Origin: an uncultured Verrucomicrobiota bacterium
GTDB taxonomy: Bacteria; Verrucomicrobiota; Verrucomicrobiia; Chthoniobacterales; SZAS-18
Assembly (NCBI GenBank): GCA_937873255.1
Contig: CALMVM010000464.1
Span: 1-7,312, forward strand
Direction: 5' to 3'
DNA length: 7,312 nt
The notes under the pieces are model-generated. The model saw only the letters and a program-made list of their open reading frames with translations, ran no database searches and had not been told where the DNA came from. Positions 1-5,875 of the stretch are shown here, piece after piece. Every line of letters begins with the position of its first letter. Positions within the stretch are counted from its first letter, which is position 1. Both the position numbers and the translations under genes were made by a program.

Positions 1-316
1 GTATCTCGTCGCCGCCCCGGTTCTCGATCCGCGAGGTCTCGACGAGCGCGCTCTTTATCAGCAAGCCCTCCGGGAAATCGCCGCGTGCTACCCGGCCGCC
101 GCCGGCCAACTCACTCCGCTCGCCGCCATCCGCGTTCCGTACGGACAGCGTCGGCAGCCGGCGGGATTCCTGCGCGGACAACCGCCGCCCCCGACGCCGA
201 CGTATTTGGAAAACGTCCGGCTCGCCGGCGGGCAGACAACGGCATGCAGCATCCAATCGACGATGGTCAGCGGCGAACGGGCAGCCGAATTTTTGGCCGT
301 CCACCTTCGCGCATGA
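1..316 (+). CDS. FAD-dependent oxidoreductase (amine oxidase/desaturase-like), C-terminal end only
   Basis: The gene enters from the left edge; the first complete codon is at base 2 and the TGA is at 314-316, leaving the last 104 residues. The visible tail ends with LAGGQTTACSIQSTMVSGER (residues 74-93 of the fragment) and then AAEFL. This matches the closing FAD-contacting segment of flavin amine oxidases, phytoene/squalene desaturases and protoporphyrinogen oxidases, where a '(L)AGD/G...S..GA..SG..AA' strand-loop-helix closes the Rossmann-type FAD domain. The N-terminal dinucleotide-binding GxGxxG motif lies outside the window, so the substrate cannot be named; a carotenoid or hopanoid desaturase-like role is only one possibility. 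The stop overlaps the start of the next gene in an ATGA. A GTG-initiated frame over 85-312 overlaps this gene and is not considered real. Confidence 0.72.
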   Translation, partial: YLVAAPVLDPRGLDERALYQQALREIAACYPAAAGQLTPLAAIRVPYGQRRQPAGFLRGQPPPPTPTYLENVRLAGGQTTACSIQSTMVSGERAAEFLAVHLRA

Positions 317-1074
317 GGAGATCCCTGTTGGCCTTTGTGTGTCTGGCGGCGATGCTCGTTCCGCGGTCGAACGCCGCCGTGGACCGGCCATCCCCGTGGA
401 CTTTCCCGCGCGGGCGGGACGTTTACCTGATGGAAAACGACCTCGTTTACGCCCGGTTTTTGCTCCTCTCGCGCGACGGCACCTACCAACAAATCAATCG
501 CGACGAGCACGGTGGCAAGGAAGTGGATCGGGGAAGCTGGGAACAGGAGCCGGCGGGCACCGTCCGGCTGCATTCGACGTGCCGCGCGCTGCGGCCCCGC
601 GCGTTGTCGGCCGGAGGATTGTCGATGGCTTTGACCGGCGACGGGGCTTTCCAAGGGCTTCCTCTCCTGCTGGTTTCGATGCGGCGTTTTCTCGCCGGGA
701 ACGGAGACGCGGTGTTCGCCGCCGTCCGCGTGGTGGAATTGAACACGGACGGTGCGCCGACGGTCCACGTCGAAGGCGGGGCAATCACCTTTGACCGCCG
801 CGACGTTCTCATGCTCGCCGCGCGCATCGAGGCGGCGCTGGATGGCGAACGCACCGCAAGCTACCTTCTCCTCCCTGTGACAAACGCCGTCCGCGCCATT
901 TTCGTGTTGCGGGAAGGAGTGTTCGGCGCGGCCGATCTTGCCGGAGTGCGCCGGACCTACGGCGTCGCCGATGGGGCCACTCCGCCGTTTTACTTCGGCC
1001 GGGTCGAGGCGAAGATTTTTGCGGCCGCCGTCGGCCGCTGGGAGCCGCTACGCTTGCCCGGAGGCGCGCGATGA
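313..1074 (+). CDS. Secreted hypothetical protein (253 aa), signal peptide
   Basis: I do not recognise this family. The ATG at 313 overlaps the stop of the upstream oxidoreductase (ATGA). A longer reading from GTG 85 would run entirely through that gene, so 313 is chosen. The N-terminus is a classical signal peptide: MRR, a hydrophobic core at about residues 5-16 (LLAFVCLAAMLV), then RSNA-A with likely cleavage after Ala21 or Ala22. No further membrane segment is evident, so the mature protein of about 230 residues is probably periplasmic or extracellular. The segment around residues 55-80 contains SRDGTYQQINRDEHGG followed by VDRGSWEQ, a 'DGTY...G.W' pattern common in small beta-barrel or lipocalin-like domains; that resemblance is weak. 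The only cysteines seen are in the signal peptide (C10) and at about residue 90, so a disulfide is unlikely and there is no lipobox. It is coupled at both ends to neighbours by 4-base overlaps, suggesting co-expression with the oxidoreductase and the glycosyltransferase. Confidence 0.75.
   Translation: MRRSLLAFVCLAAMLVPRSNAAVDRPSPWTFPRGRDVYLMENDLVYARFLLLSRDGTYQQINRDEHGGKEVDRGSWEQEPAGTVRLHSTCRALRPRALSAGGLSMALTGDGAFQGLPLLLVSMRRFLAGNGDAVFAAVRVVELNTDGAPTVHVEGGAITFDRRDVLMLAARIEAALDGERTASYLLLPVTNAVRAIFVLREGVFGAADLAGVRRTYGVADGATPPFYFGRVEAKIFAAAVGRWEPLRLPGGAR
1060..1064 (+). promoter_or_regulatory. Shine-Dalgarno site of the GT-C glycosyltransferase gene
   Basis: GGAGG lies six bases before the ATG at 1071, inside the end of the preceding coding region. 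It is the only strong, well-spaced ribosome binding site in the window and supports the 1071 start. The other starts have weak or no Shine-Dalgarno sequence. Confidence 0.6.
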
Positions 1075-2630
1075 ACGTAGAGTCTCCGCAAGTGCGAGAC
1101 ACCCCCGCCCCGACCGCCCTGCTTTTTCCCCGGGCGCGGGACTGGTGGATTCTGGCGGCGGTGCTCGGCGCGATTTTCGTTTTTTGTCTCGGGTCGCGCG
1201 GACTCAACGACCCGGACGAGGGCCGTTACGCCAACATTGCCCTGGCGATGGCCAAAACCGGCGGCGATTGGTGGGAGCCACGCGAGTCCGGCTTCGGGCA
1301 CTACGACAAGCCACCGCTCGTCTACTGGTGTACGGCGTTGTCTCTTCGCGTGTTCGGTTTCAACGAATGGGCGGCGCGTGTGACGCCTTTTTTCGGGGCG
1401 GCCCTGTCGCTCGCGGGGCTGGCTTGGGCGGCGGTCCGTTTGTACGGGGCGCGGATCGCGTGGTGGGCGGTGCTCATTTGCGGGACCAGCGTGCAGTTCT
1501 GGGTGATGGGTCGGGTGCTTTCGCCCGACATGCTGATGACGGGTTGGTGTACGCTCGGCGTCGCGGCATGGGTGGAATGTCGCCGCCGCAACGGCGCATG
1601 GGAAATGTGGCTGGCGACCCTGGCCTGTTGGACGCTGGCGTGGTGGACGAAGGCGACGCCTTCGCTGGCTCCGTTGGCGGGGGTCCTCATCGGAACTTAT
1701 GCCACGGGTGACCGCGCCGGCCGGAGGGCGTTGCGCGCGTGGTTGCTGGTGCCGGCCGTCCTGCTGCTCGGTTCGCCGTGGTATCTGGCGATGCTGGGCC
1801 GTTACCCGGAACTCTCGGATTTTTTCTTCCAGCGCGAACTCGTCAACCGCGTCATCGGGCGGGTGGACGGACGGCACGGGTCGCTGATTTATTACGTTCC
1901 CTTGAGCCTTGTTGCATGGCTGCCGTGGTGGCCGGTGGCGGCGTGGAAATGGGGACGCACTCCGGTCGCGCAACGTTTCGCGAGGTGGTGGCAGCGGATC
2001 GGCGTGGAAGGCTGGATCGTCGTGGTCGGCCTCGTGCTGTTCTCGCTGGTCAACTCGAAATTGCCCACGTACACGCTCCCGCTGGCCCCGTGGGTTTCGC
2101 TGCTCATCGCGCGGGTGATCCGCGTGGATACCCAGGCAAATCCGACGCCGGCGAGCCTGCTGCCGGGGGGCGCGTTCGCCGTTTGCGTCGTGGTCGGCGC
2201 GTGGCTCCTGCCGGCGAGGATCGAGTCGCAACTCGGGCCGAACTCCAGCCTGCGGCCGGTGTGCGAGTACCTGCGTTCGCAAGGCGCGCGAGATATCGAG
2301 TCCGACCACTATTGGCCCGACATGGAGTTTTATCTGCAGGATGCCCGCATCCGCTATGTCCTGCGCGCCTCCGCGAATCAGAAGGAACGCCCCTCCGACG
2401 CCGGGCTGGTGCCGGACCGTTTTGTCGATCCGGCGGACTGGCTCGTTCGCCAGAGTGGACCCGACCTGCCGCCGGGCGAACGCTGGCTGGTCCGGTTTCG
2501 CGGGCAACGTGATTCGCCCTTCGACGCCATGCTGCCGATGGGGGCGGAACGCCGGACGGCTTCCATCGGTGAATTCGACCTCTACCGCGTCGGTCCGTCG
2601 CCTTCCGTTTCCCGGTCAGCCGCCCGCTGA
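1071..2630 (+). CDS. GT-C family glycosyltransferase, ArnT/PMT-like integral membrane protein
   Basis: A 519-aa polytopic membrane protein of the dolichyl-phosphate-mannose-mannosyltransferase/ArnT superfamily. These enzymes move a sugar from a polyprenyl-phosphate donor to a lipid, glycan or protein on the outer face of the inner membrane. Residues 47-54 read DPDEGRYA, the conserved acidic first-loop motif that follows transmembrane helix 1 (about 25-42). Next come YDKPPLVYW (78-86), RVLSPDML (149-156) and NSKLPTYTLPLAP (328-340), all hallmarks of ArnT-like proteins. About 11-12 hydrophobic helices fill residues 25-381, and a soluble domain of about 130 residues follows. Length is close to that usual for ArnT (about 550). 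The start is supported by GGAGG six bases upstream and overlaps the stop of the secreted protein gene. No lipid A aminoarabinose genes are visible, so donor and acceptor are unknown and the symbol arnT is not assigned. Confidence 0.88.
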   Translation: MNVESPQVRDTPAPTALLFPRARDWWILAAVLGAIFVFCLGSRGLNDPDEGRYANIALAMAKTGGDWWEPRESGFGHYDKPPLVYWCTALSLRVFGFNEWAARVTPFFGAALSLAGLAWAAVRLYGARIAWWAVLICGTSVQFWVMGRVLSPDMLMTGWCTLGVAAWVECRRRNGAWEMWLATLACWTLAWWTKATPSLAPLAGVLIGTYATGDRAGRRALRAWLLVPAVLLLGSPWYLAMLGRYPELSDFFFQRELVNRVIGRVDGRHGSLIYYVPLSLVAWLPWWPVAAWKWGRTPVAQRFARWWQRIGVEGWIVVVGLVLFSLVNSKLPTYTLPLAPWVSLLIARVIRVDTQANPTPASLLPGGAFAVCVVVGAWLLPARIESQLGPNSSLRPVCEYLRSQGARDIESDHYWPDMEFYLQDARIRYVLRASANQKERPSDAGLVPDRFVDPADWLVRQSGPDLPPGERWLVRFRGQRDSPFDAMLPMGAERRTASIGEFDLYRVGPSPSVSRSAAR

Positions 2631-2681
2631 TTTGGCAAAACGCCGCAATTGAGCGAACTTGCGGGCATTCCCCGACCCGAC

Positions 2682-3899
2682 ATGGACGCCGCTGAACCCC
2701 GTTCCTTTGACCCGATTGATGATGTGCTCGCCGACGTGCGCGCCGGCAAACCCGTGATCGTCACCGACGACGCCAGCCGCGAAAACGAGGGCGACCTCAT
2801 CCTCGCCGCCGAACGCGCCACGCCCGAAAGCGTGGCATTCATGGTCAAGCACACCAGCGGCGTGATCTGCGTGCCGATGGAAGGCGCGGAACTCGACCGC
2901 CTCGAACTGCCGTTGATGACCCCGCTCGCCGCCAACACCGAGCGGATGCGCACGGCCTACACGATCAGCGTCGACGCCGCCGAGGGTGTGACCACGGGCA
3001 TCTCCGCCGCCGACCGCGCGCGCACGAGCCGCCTGCTCGCCGAACCACGCACCCAACCCGGCGACCTCGCGCGGCCGGGGCACGTTTTTCCGTTGCGCTA
3101 CCGCGACGGCGGGGTCCTGCGTCGGGCGGGCCATACCGAGGCCGCCGTCGATCTGGCGCGGATGGCGGGGTTGCGGCCGGCGGGCGTGCTGGCGGAGATC
3201 GTCAACGACGACGGCACGATGGCGCGCGTGCCGGAGTTGCTCCAGTTCAAGGAACGCTTTGGCCTGAAATTCTGCACCATCGACGCGCTCATCGCCTACC
3301 GCCGCCAGCGCGAGAAACTCGTCGAGCGCACGGAGGTCATCCAGCTTCCGACCGATTACGGCGAGTTCCAGCTTTACCTCTACCGCAACAAGCTCGACGA
3401 CAAGCACCACCTCGCGCTGGTCAAGGGCCGGATCGACCCCGACAAGCCCGTGCCGGTGCGCGTCCACAGCGAATGTCTGACGGGCGACGTGTTTGGCTCG
3501 CGGCGGTGCGATTGCGGCAGCCAACTTCACGCGGCGTTGCAGCAGATCGAAACCGAGGGCGCGGGCGTTCTCGTCTACTTGCGCCAGGAGGGGCGCGGCA
3601 TCGGCCTCGCGGCGAAAATTCACGCCTACAAACTCCAGGAGGAGGGTTTGGACACCGTCCAGGCGAACGAAAAACTCGGCTTCGCCCCCGACCTGCGCGA
3701 CTACGGGCTCGGCGCGCAAATCCTCCTCGACGTGGGCGTGCGCAAGTTCCGTTTCATGACGAACAACCCCCGCAAGGTCGTCGGCCTGGAGGGTTTCGGA
3801 CTGGACATGATCGAGCAGATTCCCATTCGCTCCGAAGCCAACCCGCACAACGAGAACTACCTGCGTACAAAGAAGCTCAAATTGGGGCATCTGTTGTGA
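2682..3899 (+). CDS. ribBA: Bifunctional 3,4-dihydroxy-2-butanone-4-phosphate synthase / GTP cyclohydrolase II
   Basis: A cytoplasmic enzyme carrying out two initial reactions of riboflavin synthesis: ribulose 5-phosphate to 3,4-dihydroxy-2-butanone 4-phosphate plus formate, and GTP to the diaminopyrimidine precursor. In numbering from ATG 2682 (405 aa), the RibB half (about 1-210) shows RENEGDL (33-39), HTSGVICVPM (57-66), the GVTTGISAADR loop, RPGHVFPL (131-138) and GHTEAAVDL (150-158). These include the metal-binding Glu/His and acidic-loop residues. The RibA half (about 220-405) shows RVHSECLTGDVFGSRRCDCG with zinc ligands C265, C276 and C278, then QEGRGIGL (302-309), the catalytic Asp337-Leu-Arg339 segment, and TNNPRK (360-365). 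Both halves look intact, unlike RibBA proteins with a decayed GTP cyclohydrolase. A TTG at 2649 would add 11 residues; ATG is preferred because it still leaves the usual short leader before FDPI, but neither start has a Shine-Dalgarno site. ribH follows after 87 bases. Confidence 0.96.
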   Translation: MDAAEPRSFDPIDDVLADVRAGKPVIVTDDASRENEGDLILAAERATPESVAFMVKHTSGVICVPMEGAELDRLELPLMTPLAANTERMRTAYTISVDAAEGVTTGISAADRARTSRLLAEPRTQPGDLARPGHVFPLRYRDGGVLRRAGHTEAAVDLARMAGLRPAGVLAEIVNDDGTMARVPELLQFKERFGLKFCTIDALIAYRRQREKLVERTEVIQLPTDYGEFQLYLYRNKLDDKHHLALVKGRIDPDKPVPVRVHSECLTGDVFGSRRCDCGSQLHAALQQIETEGAGVLVYLRQEGRGIGLAAKIHAYKLQEEGLDTVQANEKLGFAPDLRDYGLGAQILLDVGVRKFRFMTNNPRKVVGLEGFGLDMIEQIPIRSEANPHNENYLRTKKLKLGHLL

Positions 3900-3986
3900 G
3901 CGGAGCGGACGGCGGACCGGCCGGTTTCACGAATTTCGACGCCCCGCGCCTTGCGGCCGGAGGGCATCTCGTCAACAATACCCGCG

Positions 3987-4469
3987 ATGCTTAAGCTCAG
4001 AGTCGGTGGCCCCCGGGTGCTCGGCGGCGCGCGGCGCTCGTTTGCGCTGGTGGCCAGCCAGTACAACCCCGAGTACGTGCAGGCGCTCGTCGACCACACC
4101 GCCGTGGAGTTGATGCGCGTGCTGCCCAGCGCGCGGCTCGTTCTCCATCAGGTGCCGGGGGCGTTCGAGATCCCGCTCGTCGTGCAGGAACTCGCCGCCA
4201 AGAAGGAAAACGAGCTGGATGTCATCATCGCGCTGGGCGTCATCCTGCAGGGCGAGACGGACCACGCGGATTTGCTTGCCCGCACCGTCACCGACGCGCT
4301 CCAGCAAATCGCGCTCAGCCAACGTTTGCCCATTATCCACCAAGTGCTCACCTGCAAGGACGAGGAACAGGCCAGGATGCGCTGCATCGACACCAAGTTC
4401 AACCGCGGTATCGAGGCCGCCCGCGCCGCGATCAGTATGTCGCACCTGCTCTCGCAGCTTCGCGAATGA
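3987..4469 (+). CDS. ribH: 6,7-dimethyl-8-ribityllumazine synthase
   Basis: Condenses 5-amino-6-ribitylaminouracil with 3,4-dihydroxy-2-butanone 4-phosphate, the product of the RibB half of the upstream gene, to give the immediate precursor of riboflavin; the family forms pentamers or 60-mer shells. The protein is 160 aa, normal for the family. It shows FALVASQYN (19-27), VPGAFEIPL (56-64), the loop GVILQGETDHADLL (84-97) with the catalytic-type His93, and EEQARMR (126-132) with Arg132 at the phosphate-binding Arg position, then NRGIEAA (139-145). Deviations from the Bacillus subtilis enzyme: Tyr26 replaces Phe22, and His118 replaces Phe113 (PIIHQVLT here, PVIFGIVT there). The ATG at 3987 is chosen; a TTG at 3951 would add 12 residues lacking family character. 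A GGAGGG at 3959-3964 is too far (22 bases) to serve this start. The nusB start lies 18 bases beyond the stop. Confidence 0.92.
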   Translation: MLKLRVGGPRVLGGARRSFALVASQYNPEYVQALVDHTAVELMRVLPSARLVLHQVPGAFEIPLVVQELAAKKENELDVIIALGVILQGETDHADLLARTVTDALQQIALSQRLPIIHQVLTCKDEEQARMRCIDTKFNRGIEAARAAISMSHLLSQLRE

Positions 4470-4487
4470 CGGGCTTCCCTCCTTGCC

Positions 4488-4931
4488 ATGGGTAAACGTC
4501 GTGAAGGCCGCGAGGCGGCCGTCCAATTCCTTGTCTACTGCGACCTCAACGAGGGCGCGGGTCCGGCCAGCGCGGCCGACTTCTGGGAGCTTCGCCCAGC
4601 CAGCAAGCCGATCCGCGATTTTGCGCTGAACCTCGTCGAGGGTGTCGTGCAGCACCGCGCCGAGACCGATGAGCGCATCTCGCGCTACGCCGAGAACTAC
4701 GAACTGGGCCGCCTCGCCGTCGTGGACCGCAACGTCCTGCGCCTGGCGATCTATGAGATGCTCCACCGCGAGGACATCCCGCCCGTCGTATCCATCAACG
4801 AGGCCATCGAGATCGCCAAACGCTTCGGCACCGAGGAAAGCAGCCGGTTCGTCAACGGCATCCTCGACCGCGTCAAACTCGACCTGACGCGCCCGTTGCG
4901 CACGGCGTCGGGGAACGGGAAAGGCGCGTGA
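4488..4931 (+). CDS. nusB: Transcription antitermination factor NusB
   Basis: An all-helical RNA-binding factor that, with NusE (ribosomal protein S10), recognises boxA RNA and supports processive transcription of rRNA operons. At 147 aa it has the family's usual length. RREGREAAVQFLVYCDL (4-20) is the typical first helix with the basic N-terminal RNA-binding face. VDRNVLRLAIYEML (79-92) and INEAIEIAKRFGTEESSRF (103-121), followed by VNGILDRV, are the conserved C-terminal helices. The last 15 residues or so are a low-complexity Arg/Gly/Ser/Ala tail. The ATG at 4488 puts the conserved arginines right at the N-terminus and is the natural start, although the preceding bases are pyrimidine-rich with no Shine-Dalgarno site. 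It sits 18 bases after ribH, the classic ribH-nusB pairing, and its TGA overlaps the GTG start of ftsY. Confidence 0.95.
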   Translation: MGKRREGREAAVQFLVYCDLNEGAGPASAADFWELRPASKPIRDFALNLVEGVVQHRAETDERISRYAENYELGRLAVVDRNVLRLAIYEMLHREDIPPVVSINEAIEIAKRFGTEESSRFVNGILDRVKLDLTRPLRTASGNGKGA

Positions 4932-5854
4932 GTGAGACCGCGCCGCAGGCGTCAGTTTTCGCGCTTGAGCTTTTCGCTCGCATCGGTTTTAACGATCCCT
5001 CCAAAGTGGCCATCGGCTTTTTCAAATCCCTCTTCCAGAAATTCACCGGCCGTCCGGTCGATTGGGACGAGTTGGAGGAAACGCTCATCCGCTCGGACCT
5101 CGGCGTACCGCTGACCCAGCAAATCCTGACCACCCTCCAGGGCCAGGCCGACCGCCCGACGGCCGAGGACGTGGTGATCGTCACGCGCTCGGCCATCCAG
5201 AGCCTGCTGCCCCCGCCCAGCCCACCGATCCGGCCGCTGCCCAACAAGCCCAAGGTGATCCTCGTCGTGGGCGTCAACGGCACGGGAAAGACGACCTCCA
5301 CCGCCAAGCTGGCGAACTACTTCAAGCGCAACCGCTACGGCGTCGTGCTCGCGGCGGCGGACACGTTTCGCGCCGCCGCCATCGAACAGCTCGGCGTCTG
5401 GAGCGAGCGCATCGGCGTGGAAATGGTCCGTGGCCAGTACAACGGCGATCCGGCCGCCCTGTGCTACGACGCCTACAACGTCGCCGACAAGAAGAACGCC
5501 GAGTTCCTTTTGTGCGACACCGCCGGCCGTTTGCACAATAGAGAAAACCTCATGAAGGAACTCGGCAAGATCGGCCGCACGCTCGCCAAGCACGATCCCG
5601 ACGCGCCACACGAACGCCTCCTGGTCGTCGATGCCACCACGGGGTCGAACGCGGTATCGCAGGCGCGGGAGTTCCACGCCGCCATCGGATTGACCGGCGT
5701 GATCGTCACCAAGCTCGATGGCAGCGGCAAGGGCGGCGTCCTGGTCGCCATCCAGAACGAACTGGGCATCCCGACGCGCTTCATTGGCACGGGAGAAGCT
5801 ATCGACGACTTCGAGCCGTTCGACCCGCAGAGATTCGTCGAGACCATTCTTTAA
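4928..5854 (+). CDS. ftsY: Signal recognition particle receptor FtsY (SRP GTPase)
   Basis: The membrane-associated GTPase that docks ribosome-SRP-nascent chain complexes and releases them to the Sec translocon or YidC. The 308-aa protein has an N domain (about 20-100; ETLIRSDLGV at 51-60 is characteristic) and a G domain. GTPase motifs: P-loop GVNGTGKT (115-122), DTFRAAAIEQL (145-155), DTAGR (197-201), TKLDGSGKGG (261-270), and the closing GTGE (287-290) with DDFEPF (293-298). There is no long acidic A domain; a short N-terminal stretch with a possibly amphipathic region (FALELFARIGF, 11-21, and VAIGFFKSLFQKF, 27-39) may serve membrane contact, as in other short FtsY proteins. The usual DATTGQN reads DATTGSN (236-242). 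It is FtsY rather than Ffh because no methionine-rich M domain follows. It starts at GTG 4928, overlapping the nusB stop; a partial GGGA lies seven bases upstream. Confidence 0.96.
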   Translation: MSETAPQASVFALELFARIGFNDPSKVAIGFFKSLFQKFTGRPVDWDELEETLIRSDLGVPLTQQILTTLQGQADRPTAEDVVIVTRSAIQSLLPPPSPPIRPLPNKPKVILVVGVNGTGKTTSTAKLANYFKRNRYGVVLAAADTFRAAAIEQLGVWSERIGVEMVRGQYNGDPAALCYDAYNVADKKNAEFLLCDTAGRLHNRENLMKELGKIGRTLAKHDPDAPHERLLVVDATTGSNAVSQAREFHAAIGLTGVIVTKLDGSGKGGVLVAIQNELGIPTRFIGTGEAIDDFEPFDPQRFVETIL

Positions 5855-5875
5855 CCCCCACCTGTCTCTCCGGTG

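Noticed and set aside
85..312. GTG-initiated N-terminal extension of the secreted protein
   Set aside because: It would overlap the oxidoreductase reading frame, is Arg/Pro-rich, and would bury a good signal peptide beginning at the ATG at 313.
990..2507. A 505-codon minus-strand open frame opposite the GT-C gene
   Set aside because: The product is Arg/Pro/Gln-rich with no motif, and the plus strand encodes a clear multi-span glycosyltransferase with family hallmarks.
2632..2660. Possible promoter before ribBA (TTGGCA with a 17-base spacer)
   Set aside because: The -35-like hexamer matches five of six bases, but the corresponding -10 position (GAACTT) matches the consensus at only two, so it is not supported.
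2631..2681. FMN riboswitch upstream of ribBA
   Set aside because: The gap is only 51 bases, far shorter than the element of about 140 bases, and no conserved element core is visible in it or in the end of the preceding gene.
2616..3890. A 424-codon minus-strand open frame opposite ribBA
   Set aside because: It mirrors the codon structure of ribBA, has biased composition and shows no family motifs; ribBA is intact on the other strand.
3916..3925. Perfect palindrome ACCGGCCGGT between ribBA and ribH
   Set aside because: With no loop and no T-run it is not a terminator, and a single 10-base GC-rich palindrome is expected by chance; no second copy was noticed.
3951..3979. Possible promoter before ribH (TTGCGG, 17 bases, AACAAT)
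   Set aside because: The -35 matches only three of six bases, the -10 four of six, and transcription would begin at about the ribH start codon; likely chance.
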